This document shows positions 9,210 through 17,719 of a stretch of 64,000 bases of DNA, one piece after another. The notes beneath the pieces are model-generated. The model ran no database searches, was not told the origin of the DNA, and saw only the letters and a program-made list of their open reading frames with translations. The stretch covers positions 1 through 64,000 of the forward strand of contig DASREM010000024.1 of NCBI GenBank assembly GCA_035652095.1, written 5' to 3'. The stretch is from DASREM01 sp035652095 (GTDB lineage: Bacteria > Acidobacteriota > Terriglobia > Terriglobales > Acidobacteriaceae). How positions within the stretch are numbered: the first letter of the stretch is position 1; the number at the start of each line of letters is the position of its first letter. The position numbers and the translations under genes were made by a program.

Positions 9210-10396
9210 AGCAAACATTCCCGGTAAACCTCGGCCAACTGATCTGCCTGCTGTTGCAAGGTGAAGCCGTTCAGAATCGTGCGCCTCGCATGAATTTCGA
9301 TCTCATGTTGCCGTTCGGGATCTGCGAAGACACCTAAGAGTATTTCTGCGAGAGCGATCTCATCGTTGGGATCAACAAGCCAGCCGTTTAGCCCATGGCG
9401 GATCACTTCATCTATGCCCTGTCCGCGACATGCGACCACCGGCTTCCCGCTTGCCATGGCCTCCAGGTAGACGCAACCGAGCCCCTCGTATTCACTCGGC
9501 AGGACAAACACGGTGCAATTGCGCAGTGCCCGCGCTACCTGGGATCGATTCCGACGCCCAAGCCATTCGACTGAATCAGAAATCTCCCATTTTTCCGCCA
9601 GGCTTTTGAGGCGAGTCTCTTCGGGACCTTCGCCGATGATTTGACAACGCACGCCCGGAAATTCACGGCGCAGCCTCGCGAACGCTTGCAGTAAAACCTT
9701 GTGCCCCTTTGTCGGAATCAAGTTTCCGACCGCGAGAAGGATTGGTGATCCGCTGAGCGAGGCGGCCGGAGTGAACTGTTCACAATCCACCCCGTTATAG
9801 ATCACCTGTGTACGCGTACGTGCCTCGACCTGCAACACAGCACGCTCGACCTTCTTGCTGACGCAGATTACTCGCTGAGCCGCCGAGTAAATCTGTCTCG
9901 AAATTCCTTCGCACAACCAACCCGCCGCTCCCCCCACCTGTCTTCGCGATGACGCGTCCAGACCGTGCACTGTCACAACGAATGGGATGCGCAATTCCTT
10001 GCCCAGTAACCACGCAGCATGTCCGCACGGCAGGGCGGAATGGGCGTGGATCAAATCCACTGGATGCCTGGCATGGAGCGCAGAAAGTTTCTCCCGCAAC
10101 GAGTAAAACAGAAGCTTACCGGCACTTGGCAATCCTAATCCTCGGGGCAACGAAAAGAAGCGAACCCGGTCTGCCGGAAACTCTGCGATGCCAAGTTCGG
10201 CACTTCGGTAGAACGGTTGTGCCACGAAGACGCTGGCCTTCACGCCACAATTCTGAAGGGACCGCACGGGTTCGGCGATGAAACACCCTGAGGCCGGATT
10301 TCCTTCGGATGGATAGAACGGCGCCAGCGTTAAAACGTGAGGCGAACTCTGCCCCCTTGTGCCTAGCACTGCCGGGAGTACTGCTGACCAGGTCAT
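9206..10396 (-). CDS. GT-B glycosyltransferase, family 4 type
   Basis: 396 residues. Shows L-L-A-V-G-N-L-I-P-T-K-G and the C-terminal E-G-L-G-C-V-Y-L-E-A-M-A-S-G-K-P signature with an intact E-x7-E pair. The N-terminal domain has a typical P-F-V-V-T-V-H-G-L-D segment. Both ends use ATGA overlaps (10393-10396 and 9206-9209), so it is translationally coupled on both sides. It is the second of three GT4 genes in a row. Confidence 0.88.
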   Translation of the reverse strand: MTWSAVLPAVLGTRGQSSPHVLTLAPFYPSEGNPASGCFIAEPVRSLQNCGVKASVFVAQPFYRSAELGIAEFPADRVRFFSLPRGLGLPSAGKLLFYSLREKLSALHARHPVDLIHAHSALPCGHAAWLLGKELRIPFVVTVHGLDASSRRQVGGAAGWLCEGISRQIYSAAQRVICVSKKVERAVLQVEARTRTQVIYNGVDCEQFTPAASLSGSPILLAVGNLIPTKGHKVLLQAFARLRREFPGVRCQIIGEGPEETRLKSLAEKWEISDSVEWLGRRNRSQVARALRNCTVFVLPSEYEGLGCVYLEAMASGKPVVACRGQGIDEVIRHGLNGWLVDPNDEIALAEILLGVFADPERQHEIEIHARRTILNGFTLQQQADQLAEVYRECLL

Positions 10397-11508
10397 CGTG
10401 GTTCAACCTGCGTGAACACAGGCTGCCCGGAATACGAGATGTTGCCAGTTGCCATCACATGCTCAAAAGCCTGCTCCCAGCAGCGAGTCACTTGCGTCCA
10501 CTCGAAGCGCCGGGAATGCTCGACGGCGGCGGCTGAGAACCTTTGTCGAAGATCTGCATGGTTGAGCAGCAGGTCAAGGTTGCGACCAAGATCCTCCTCA
10601 GAATTCGCCAGAAAACCCGTCCGGCCGTGTACCACAAATTCCGGACGGTAAACATTCATGGCAACCGCCGGTAAGCCGCATGCAGCAGCCTGTCCCAGCA
10701 CCTGCGGATGACCCTCAATCATGCTTGGGAACAAGAATACGTCGGCCTGCCTCATCTGCTCACCGAGCGCCGTAGAAGTCAGGTGGCCGAGAAAAGTCAG
10801 ATTGCGACAATCCAGTTCATTCGCCAGTTTCCGGCAATTCGACTCTTGCTCTCCGACACCGGCGATTCGAAACTGGACCTGGGGCCAGCGCGCGGCACTT
10901 CTGACAAAGAGATCTGGCCTTTTATAGGGCCGCAAAGAACCGGCAAACAGGACCACCAGTTTCTTATTAGCATTGAAATCGCGCTCGGAATTCGGAAAGA
11001 AGTATCGAACATCGATGCCGTCGTACACGGTCCCGGTCGTGACATTCCAATGCTGGCGAACCAATTCCGACAGGTAAGCGCAATTTCCGTAAACAGCGTC
11101 GGCTTCGCGAACATTGCGATCCAGGGTGCGGCGTGGCGGGCCGTTATACAACCCTCCTGACACCACGTAGGTGACCACTTTCGTTTGCAATCGAAGCAGC
11201 CGCCGAAGTTTAAGGAAGGCCGCATCGAGCGGCCCTTCCCGTGGAAAGAAGTAGATATCCGGCGGCGCGCATAACAAGCGCGTGATGCACCGAACGCTAT
11301 TCCCGTGTCGCCGCCAGCGAAGCAGTTCCACATTTTCCAATCTAGAGATTCGCTGGTCCGTATCTCCTTCATGCAGCATGACAATGCGGAAACGTTCTGG
11401 AGAGAGCCGGCATACCACTTCTTTCACGGTCAGGTTTTGCGCGTTGGAATCACTCTCATCTGCGAACGATGGAGTGAACACTGTAATTTTGGCCGGACGT
11501 CGAGTCAT
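10393..11508 (-). CDS. GT-B glycosyltransferase, family 4-like, with altered E-x7-E motif
   Basis: 371 residues. Contains V-V-L-F-A-G-S-L-R-P-Y-K-R and a C-terminal E-G-H-P-Q-V-L-G-Q-A-A-A-C-G-L-P signature. The second glutamate of the usual E-x7-E pair is glutamine here. It may still be active, as some family members tolerate this change, but it stands apart from its three GT-B neighbours. ATG at 11508 lies 12 bases after the sulfatase-like gene and the stop overlaps the next gene by four bases. Confidence 0.83.
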   Translation of the reverse strand: MTRRPAKITVFTPSFADESDSNAQNLTVKEVVCRLSPERFRIVMLHEGDTDQRISRLENVELLRWRRHGNSVRCITRLLCAPPDIYFFPREGPLDAAFLKLRRLLRLQTKVVTYVVSGGLYNGPPRRTLDRNVREADAVYGNCAYLSELVRQHWNVTTGTVYDGIDVRYFFPNSERDFNANKKLVVLFAGSLRPYKRPDLFVRSAARWPQVQFRIAGVGEQESNCRKLANELDCRNLTFLGHLTSTALGEQMRQADVFLFPSMIEGHPQVLGQAAACGLPAVAMNVYRPEFVVHGRTGFLANSEEDLGRNLDLLLNHADLRQRFSAAAVEHSRRFEWTQVTRCWEQAFEHVMATGNISYSGQPVFTQVEPR

Positions 11509-11520
11509 CCTCGTCTACGG

Positions 11521-13017
11521 TCACGTGTATGCAGATTTCGCGAGCGAATGCGGCCATTGTAGTTGAAGTTGGCGTAGTTTCGAGCGCAACCCGGAGAGGG
11601 TATCTCGTTGGTTCACAGATCGTTCCAGGTGATCGAGAGCGACCTCCAGCAGCCTTCGACGCGTTGTGAACTCTACATTCTCCGCGATTGGACGGAGTTC
11701 CTTCGGGTCCGCCTCCAAATCGAACAGTTCTGCGCACCCCGTCTCGAATTGCAGATGCAACTTGTAGCGCCCTTCACGAACGGCCATGGTTCGAGGATGA
11801 AGCCGGTTTGCGCGGACGGTTGGATTCGTGCATCCGCTGATGGCCTCGGCAATACATGGCTCGTGCCACTCCCCAAGACCCGCGAGGTGCGGCCAATGGC
11901 TGGCGCCGGAGAAGGTCTGCGGCCGCTTGACCTCGATTGCGTCGAGCAGTGTCGGAGCAAGATGCAACAAGCTGAACGGCTGCTCAACGGCGCGGCGCGT
12001 CAGTCCGGGAACCCGCAGCAGCAGCGGAACGTGAATGAGTTCTTCGTGCAAGCGATGAGGCGCATGATACCGGCCTCCGTGGTCGAGGAACTCTTCTCCG
12101 TGATCTGCGGTGACCGCCATTGCGCAATCGTGCCACCTCTGCCGGTTCATTAACCTTTGTGCCAGGCGCATGAGCTGCTCATCCACCCAGTACACAGCGG
12201 CGTCGTAGAGCTCCACGATTGGGTTTTTCTTGGCGTGCAGTCGAGAGCCGCTCAAGTCTCCGCGGTTCCAGTACGAGTTGAGATAGACTGCTTCGGATGG
12301 CGAGATAGCTGTCTTTGACCAAGCCATTGCCTGATCAGCCGGATAGTATGGAGCATGTGGGTCCATCAGATGTAACCAGAGAAAGAATGGCTGATTGCCG
12401 ATGGAGTCGAGCCAATCGCATGCGCGACTTACCAGGACGTCGGCGGTCGGAAAGCGCCGCACTTCATCCATCGAAGTTGGCGACGGACCTGCCAGTCTCT
12501 GGCAATACTGGAAATAGAGCTCTTCGTAAATTGCGCTCAACGGTCCGAGTTGCTGACTCGCTTGCGCAAGATTGCGATTCAGCTTGGCCTTCCAGCTGAG
12601 GCCAGGCGCTGAGCTGTGAGGGATCGCCGCGGGGTCTGCGGCGAAATCCTCGAATACGTCGAAGCCCTGGTGGTAACCGAACAACTCGGAGATGTAAGGG
12701 TTCGCGGCGTTGAAGCACGCGGTGGCGTATCCTTGGGCGCGCAACACGCTTGCCAACGTCGATTCGCCCAGGGCAATGCCGACCACCTCGCGCCCCAGGC
12801 TTAGCGGATAGCGGGCGCCGAGGATCGCAGGCAAGGAAAAATAAGTGGGGGCTCCCGCTGTCGTCGCGCTGCGGAATACGCAACTTTCCTTCGCCAGGGA
12901 GTCGAGAAACGGCGTTGTAGGCCTTGCATAGCCCATGAAGCCGACGTGGTCCGCGCGCAGGCAGTCCACGGTCACCAATATTAGAGACTTCCGGTTCGAG
13001 TTGAAGTGCGGCTTCAT
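11521..13017 (-). CDS. Sulfatase / alkaline-phosphatase superfamily enzyme lacking the formylglycine motif
   Basis: 498 residues. The N-terminal metal motif is V-T-V-D-C-L-R-A-D-H (Asp18, Asp23), and a second metal site is V-T-A-D-H-G-E-E-F-L-D-H-G. Where true sulfatases carry C/S-x-P-x-R, this protein has A-P-T-Y-F-S-L-P (about residues 56-63), with no Cys and no matching Arg. Thr58 could be the nucleophile, as in phosphoglycerol and phosphoethanolamine transferases of the superfamily. No signal peptide is apparent, which suggests a cytoplasmic site. It overlaps the upstream deacetylase-like gene by ATGA (13014-13017). Function is probably phospho- or sulfo-group transfer or removal on the glycan; unproven. 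Confidence 0.75.
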   Translation of the reverse strand: MKPHFNSNRKSLILVTVDCLRADHVGFMGYARPTTPFLDSLAKESCVFRSATTAGAPTYFSLPAILGARYPLSLGREVVGIALGESTLASVLRAQGYATACFNAANPYISELFGYHQGFDVFEDFAADPAAIPHSSAPGLSWKAKLNRNLAQASQQLGPLSAIYEELYFQYCQRLAGPSPTSMDEVRRFPTADVLVSRACDWLDSIGNQPFFLWLHLMDPHAPYYPADQAMAWSKTAISPSEAVYLNSYWNRGDLSGSRLHAKKNPIVELYDAAVYWVDEQLMRLAQRLMNRQRWHDCAMAVTADHGEEFLDHGGRYHAPHRLHEELIHVPLLLRVPGLTRRAVEQPFSLLHLAPTLLDAIEVKRPQTFSGASHWPHLAGLGEWHEPCIAEAISGCTNPTVRANRLHPRTMAVREGRYKLHLQFETGCAELFDLEADPKELRPIAENVEFTTRRRLLEVALDHLERSVNQRDTLSGLRSKLRQLQLQWPHSLAKSAYT

Positions 13018-14198
13018 CGGGTTCGCGCTGTTGCTGCATCGGCATCATGTTGCTGGCAACGTATACTCACGGTTTCACCAGCAGCCTCAAACTTCCCTTC
13101 CGTCACAATGCGATACACATCTTCGTCGTTCACATACAGCAGGTCCGGATGTAGGGCTTCAAGGGCAGACAGGAATTCATCAAGCACCCGGATCGACGGC
13201 GTCCGAAAGTCTTTCAAACTGGAATGGAAGTTGATGGAATGCATCGACACAACTGCGGGAATGCCGCGCGCAAAATTGCCGGCTGCGAGCTGAACATACT
13301 TCTCAATGGACAATTCGCGAGACGAAGGCTCAATATCAATCGTGCGATACAGGTTCAGAACTCCGCAATCGTCAAAGTGTGGGTGGCGCGGAGCTCCGCT
13401 TCCGTTTTGTGCAACTCGCACGCCGCATTCGCACCAGGCTTGATGAGTCATTTCGTTAGCCCGATAGCCTGGAGCACACGCCGACCTCGGCGGGCAGGAG
13501 AAGAATTTCCGGAATTCCTCTGCCGCACGGCGGATCAGGAGTTGCTGCGTTTCTGCCGACAGGAAACCGGGGTTCGGCTTGTCTGGATTGTGATACTCGT
13601 ATCCGATCCAGGGCATCCGCCAGTAGATAAATGGGGTTTCTGCCTGCCACAGGCTTCGCAATAGTTCACCCCTTTTGCCATGGTTCAGCAGCGCTGCTTC
13701 GGCCGCCGCACGGCAGAAATGAGTCAACCCGTGAAGCGCAGGATAGAAGACTCCTTGAGCGATTCCTTCGCGGTAGCTATCGAAGAGCTTGGGACGTCGC
13801 CAGTGGCCTGGCAGCCCGTGGGATAGAAACAGCAACGAGATCTCTTGGAAATCGCATGCAGTCATACGTGGGAAATCCAGGTTCGCCAGCAAGAAGTTCA
13901 TCACCATGGAGGGGGGACGATGAACGGAATCCCTGTGCCGCCTCAGGAGCGCCATCAGCGCCGTCACGTCACAGGCGGTCTCAAGCGTATAAAAGTCGTA
14001 GGGATGCTGCCCAAGCTGGATTCCCTGCTGGCGGAGGCTCTCGTATCCTTCACGGTCCCGGACTCCAACTCGGCCCCAATCGTCACTCTGGAGGATCACC
14101 AGCGGGCGATCGAATGTAAAAAAAGCATGCCTCGATTCGCGGCCGCCACCCTTCCAGAGCCGCTTTCCGAGATTCCACATTCGCGTGTGTTGCCGCAT
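13014..14198 (-). CDS. Polysaccharide (de)acetylase-like protein
   Basis: 394 residues. Near residue 36 it shows V-I-L-Q-S-D-D-W-G-R-V-G, resembling the Q-S-D-D-W-G signature of a polysaccharide (de)acetylase-like family, a TIM-barrel relative of NodB deacetylases. Histidine-containing segments such as P-A-L-H-G-L-T-H-F could supply metal ligands. No signal peptide is seen. It starts 5 bases after the small protein at 14204-14401 and overlaps the sulfatase-like gene. A role in removing or adding acyl groups on the glycan is inferred from family resemblance and context. Confidence 0.65.
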   Translation of the reverse strand: MRQHTRMWNLGKRLWKGGGRESRHAFFTFDRPLVILQSDDWGRVGVRDREGYESLRQQGIQLGQHPYDFYTLETACDVTALMALLRRHRDSVHRPPSMVMNFLLANLDFPRMTACDFQEISLLFLSHGLPGHWRRPKLFDSYREGIAQGVFYPALHGLTHFCRAAAEAALLNHGKRGELLRSLWQAETPFIYWRMPWIGYEYHNPDKPNPGFLSAETQQLLIRRAAEEFRKFFSCPPRSACAPGYRANEMTHQAWCECGVRVAQNGSGAPRHPHFDDCGVLNLYRTIDIEPSSRELSIEKYVQLAAGNFARGIPAVVSMHSINFHSSLKDFRTPSIRVLDEFLSALEALHPDLLYVNDEDVYRIVTEGKFEAAGETVSIRCQQHDADAATARTR

Positions 14199-14203
14199 GT
14201 TGG

Positions 14204-14401
14204 TCAGAGGTAGCCAAGATCCTTCAGGCGATCGCGAATCATCTGCTGTTCTGATTCGTCCAGAGCCTTGGTCTCATCTTGCAATAACTCGCGCAGAACG
14301 AACTCTGCCAATTCATCCACGCTGCTGAATTGAGAATGGAAGCGACGCTCAAGCGCCTGGCAAAGGTTTTCAGGTATTCGTAATTGACGTAACTGCGTCA
14401 C
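14204..14401 (-). CDS. Small ribbon-helix-helix-like protein with C-terminal R-L-K-D-L-G-Y-L tail
   Basis: 65 residues from a GTG that makes a GTGA overlap with the flippase stop (14398-14401). The pattern L-R-Q-L-R-I-P-E-N-L followed by two amphipathic helices (S-S-V-D-E-L-A-E-F-V-L-R-E-L-L) fits a CopG/Arc-type fold. The acidic linker leads into M-I-R-D-R-L-K-D-L-G-Y-L at the very end. Such tails recur, to my knowledge, in small proteins and C-termini linked to sulfatase-superfamily enzymes. It lies between the flippase and the deacetylase/sulfatase pair. It could be a DNA-binding autoregulator or a small partner of the neighbouring enzymes. Confidence 0.7.
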   Translation of the reverse strand: MTQLRQLRIPENLCQALERRFHSQFSSVDELAEFVLRELLQDETKALDESEQQMIRDRLKDLGYL

Positions 14402-15987
14402 CCCAACTCCTCAGTATTGCGTGGAAACAGTCTTTCCCACTTGACCCGGATCGCGTCAGTGATCAGGCGATCGTGATCGTCCAATCCGAACAGCAGTGAG
14501 ACGCCGATGAACGTGGAATAGCCGAAGAAGAGTGCGACGGTGATCGCGAGCCAGTCCCCCACTCTGCCGTCCGCTCCAGCCCTCACGAGAAGTAACACGG
14601 CAATGCAAGCCGACGCTGCGGGAAGCAGCCGAAGATAGCTCCTTCCATACGGAAACATTTTCAGGGTCCTTCTGACCTGCGCGAGACAGAGTAGGTTAGT
14701 CAAGGCATTCGTTGCCGCCGCTCCGATCGCCGCACCCATAATTCCCCAGCGCGGTACCAGGAGCAGGGTCAGCACGACCATCCCGATTCCGGCCAGGACC
14801 TGGATTCGTAAAAGCTTGCGCTGGTGACCCGACATCAGTAACAGATATCCGACCGATCCCACCGAGCAGTTGACCAGCTGACCCACAGCCCCTGTGACAA
14901 GTACCGGCCATGCACTCGCAAAGTCCTTTCCAAACAACTTCATCAAGGGTGGTGCAAACACAATGATGGCTGCGGCCAAAGGAATCGTGAGGCCAAGAAT
15001 CCATTTGGTCAGGGTCTGATAGATGCTCTGCAACATCGCCTGTTGATTACGGGCGTGCAGCTCCGCGATGGTCGGCGAAAAAATCTGATTTACCGACTGA
15101 AGCACAATCGGAATGAATGCCACCAGCGCCGCTGCGAGCGCATAAATCCCTACTTCGCTGGGATTCAGGTAGAAGCCGATGACGATCTTGTCAGCCTGCG
15201 CCATCACGAATTCGAGAAAAGCGACCGCAAACGCAATCTGCGAGAATGACACTACCTGTTTCTCGAGCCTCGGAAATCCCAGTGCATCCGACCGCGCCGG
15301 CGATGGGGTGAGCTTCCACACGGTTGCCAACAAGAGGACCATCACTGCCACTGCACTTGCCACTTGCGCAAATATGTAGCCCCACAACCCCAATCCTGCG
15401 CCCACCAGAATCACGGTCAACAACATGGTGAGCGGGCTGCCGATGAAATTCATGATTACGGTTCGGCGGCCGACATCCTTGTACCCGGCCAACACCTGTC
15501 CCAGGAACGTGTTCAACGCGCCAAAGAGCATGATCCCGGCAAACAGGCCAATATACGTTTTCAGCGCGGGAGTGTGGTACAGATGCAGGCCAATCCAGGG
15601 ACCCGCAACGAGCACCACGCACCCCAGGGCGACGTTCGAAATCGTGAGCCAGGCCAGCCCTCGCCCCAGAAAACCGCGAAGTTGCGCGAACTGGCTTGTG
15701 GCCGAATATGCGGCCACGAATCGCACCGCCGACTGAGGAAGTCCCAGGGCATTGAAGATTCCCAGGAAACCAACAATGGTCATGCCTAGAGCGTAGATAC
15801 CTAGGGCTTCAGCCCCCAGCACCCGGGCAAGGTAAACCTTAAAGGCGTATCCTGCGCCGGCGGTGAAGATGGTGCCTGCGAAGAACACTGCGGACTGACG
15901 CGAAATGTGCCCGATCTGGGTGCGAAAACTGCTGACGTTCGTAGTCTCTGTCAGCGGCTCGGAAATTAGTTCAACAGTGGACATCAT
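14398..15987 (-). CDS. wzx: Wzx-type oligosaccharide flippase
   Basis: 529 residues from the ATG pair at 15987/15984, 12 bases after the previous stop. A much longer open frame runs to 16617, but that part lies antiparallel-in-frame over the upstream gene and looks non-coding. The protein is strongly hydrophobic with roughly 12-14 membrane spans, and the N-terminal span F-F-A-G-T-I-F-T-A-G-A-G-Y is typical of the polysaccharide biosynthesis (MOP) family. It should flip undecaprenyl-linked repeat units across the inner membrane for the Wzy machinery at 27978-32936. Confidence 0.88.
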   Translation of the reverse strand: MMSTVELISEPLTETTNVSSFRTQIGHISRQSAVFFAGTIFTAGAGYAFKVYLARVLGAEALGIYALGMTIVGFLGIFNALGLPQSAVRFVAAYSATSQFAQLRGFLGRGLAWLTISNVALGCVVLVAGPWIGLHLYHTPALKTYIGLFAGIMLFGALNTFLGQVLAGYKDVGRRTVIMNFIGSPLTMLLTVILVGAGLGLWGYIFAQVASAVAVMVLLLATVWKLTPSPARSDALGFPRLEKQVVSFSQIAFAVAFLEFVMAQADKIVIGFYLNPSEVGIYALAAALVAFIPIVLQSVNQIFSPTIAELHARNQQAMLQSIYQTLTKWILGLTIPLAAAIIVFAPPLMKLFGKDFASAWPVLVTGAVGQLVNCSVGSVGYLLLMSGHQRKLLRIQVLAGIGMVVLTLLLVPRWGIMGAAIGAAATNALTNLLCLAQVRRTLKMFPYGRSYLRLLPAASACIAVLLLVRAGADGRVGDWLAITVALFFGYSTFIGVSLLFGLDDHDRLITDAIRVKWERLFPRNTEELG

Positions 15988-15998
15988 TCCTCGATTGA

Positions 15999-17711
15999 TC
16001 AGGCGTGGGTTGCGCGCACAGGCTCTGCGTCCTCTAATCGGCCGTTTTTCTTTGACAACGGCAAAATCCTTACAGGTGATTGGGACACCGAAGTATCCCG
16101 AACACTCAGCAACTCGGGAATTCGAGCCAGATCGAACGCTGAATCCAGGAAGGTCCCGACTCCATAGCGAACGAATTGTTTTTGATAACCAGAAAGCGAA
16201 TCGCTCAACCATCCGCACAGGAATGTCGGAATTTCTCTGGCCTGGCTTTCGAGCGCTACCGAGGATTGACCGGTGATGGCGACTCTCGCCTGTTGCCATC
16301 TTTCCTCTGTCATCACTCCATCCCAGATCCGCACCCGCGCTCGATCTGACGACGACAGCATGGCGCTGACATAACGTTTCATCTTCCTCAAGCTGTCGAA
16401 AGGATGAAGTTTGATTACCACGACCAAGCCTAGCGCCTGCGCCGCGTCCAGCAAGCTCGGCAGCAGGTCCCGATAGACCTCCTCTTCGCGAAAACCCGCC
16501 GAGTGGTAAGCCTCGGTAAAAAAGATGAGGCAATCCTGGCGTTTGTAGCCGGGCCTTTGCAGGTTTAGCGGGGCCGCAGGACTCTGAAGCACAACCTGCG
16601 ACTCCGCCACTTTGCAAACCCGCACCGTGTAATCGCGTTCCATTTCGCTTTTCACCAGATGCACGTCGGCGTAAGAGCGCTTGAAGGCCAAGCGGCTATC
16701 GAGAGCACCATGGTGACAGGCAAGGGTTGGCAACCTTCGTTTCTTTGCCAGAATTAAAGGTATGCGAGTGTAGGGATTGCTATCATCGGCACAGAAGCAT
16801 TCGACTACGTTTTCGCTCTCAAAGATTTCGTTCCACGCGTCACGCACTGCAAGCCCCCAGCGCAATAGTGAGGGCATACGATCGAGAACTCCGGCAGCAT
16901 CAGCCATAAGGAATTCCGCGGAGCTCGATTTCAACCACCCTCGCAGGCCTTCGTACGCGCTCAACAGCGAACGAAACTCATCGTTATTCAGGCGGCAAAA
17001 ATAGCCGTCGAGAGGTGCCATACGAACATTGGCAGGGAGCCGATTGATGCGAGCGCTTCGGCGTGCGACAACCAGGTAAAACTGTTTTTCCGGCCACAAC
17101 GCTGCATGACTCCCGACCGCGTGGCTCACGTTGACATAGGCCGAGGGGCACAGGACAACGGGACTCCCTGTTTCCGGCGGCCGTCCTGTGATGCAGCCGC
17201 GAAGCAGATGCCGATTGTCGAATTTATCTTGGAGAACCTGTAACAGCTCATTCCCATCGAGCTTGCAGATTGCCTCCGCTGCGGAGCGCATTCGATCCAA
17301 AACCGAAGAACGGCGATGGATCATCACCCGGTTGGTGGTCACCGCCTGCAGACCACGCACGAACCAACTATCACGTGTGGCGTGCACCTCGCTGCTTGCA
17401 TCGAACTCCGCAGCAACACGTTTTGCCAGCATCAATTGCTGCAGTTCCGGCGAGATCATCAAAGAGCAGACATCCCACCAATCGACTCCCTGGTCGTCCA
17501 ACATCCGGCCCAGTCCCATCTCAAGAAGGTTCTTGGTACGATAGAGGTCTGCAATCTCCTCCGCGTAGTTGTAGACACTCAGGACTCGTCCGCCGGTCAA
17601 TTCGCTCCACGCCTCAAAGGTGGCATGGGGAGCGCGCGCCGTATCAACTACGAGATCCCATTTCGAATCCGAGGGGATGCGGTCCGCGGGATGGAGGATC
17701 AAAACTCTCAT
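15999..17711 (-). CDS. Capsule/surface polysaccharide transferase-like protein (unassigned)
   Basis: 570 residues starting M-R-V-L-I-L-H-P at an ATG. No close family is recognised with certainty. The C-terminal half resembles GT-B enzymes of the capsule-export/CDP-glycerol transferase type: L-A-C-H-H-G-A-L-D near the middle, V-V-I-K-L-H-P-F-D-S further on, and a later V-A-I-T-G-Q-S-S-V-A-L-E segment, where Ser/Gly residues would contact donor phosphate. This K-L-H-P plus G-x-S-S-x-x-x-E pattern is typical of nonulosonate and KDO transferases, so transfer of pseudaminic acid is an attractive inference. Gap to the GNAT-like gene upstream is 8 bases. Confidence 0.6.
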   Translation of the reverse strand: MRVLILHPADRIPSDSKWDLVVDTARAPHATFEAWSELTGGRVLSVYNYAEEIADLYRTKNLLEMGLGRMLDDQGVDWWDVCSLMISPELQQLMLAKRVAAEFDASSEVHATRDSWFVRGLQAVTTNRVMIHRRSSVLDRMRSAAEAICKLDGNELLQVLQDKFDNRHLLRGCITGRPPETGSPVVLCPSAYVNVSHAVGSHAALWPEKQFYLVVARRSARINRLPANVRMAPLDGYFCRLNNDEFRSLLSAYEGLRGWLKSSSAEFLMADAAGVLDRMPSLLRWGLAVRDAWNEIFESENVVECFCADDSNPYTRIPLILAKKRRLPTLACHHGALDSRLAFKRSYADVHLVKSEMERDYTVRVCKVAESQVVLQSPAAPLNLQRPGYKRQDCLIFFTEAYHSAGFREEEVYRDLLPSLLDAAQALGLVVVIKLHPFDSLRKMKRYVSAMLSSSDRARVRIWDGVMTEERWQQARVAITGQSSVALESQAREIPTFLCGWLSDSLSGYQKQFVRYGVGTFLDSAFDLARIPELLSVRDTSVSQSPVRILPLSKKNGRLEDAEPVRATHA

Positions 17712-17719
17712 AATGCCGA

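Noticed and set aside
15988..16617. 630-base N-terminal extension of the flippase frame
   Set aside because: It lies within the transferase gene at 15999-17711, is Gly/Arg/Ser-rich and unlike any membrane protein; the ATG pair at 15984-15987 fits operon spacing.
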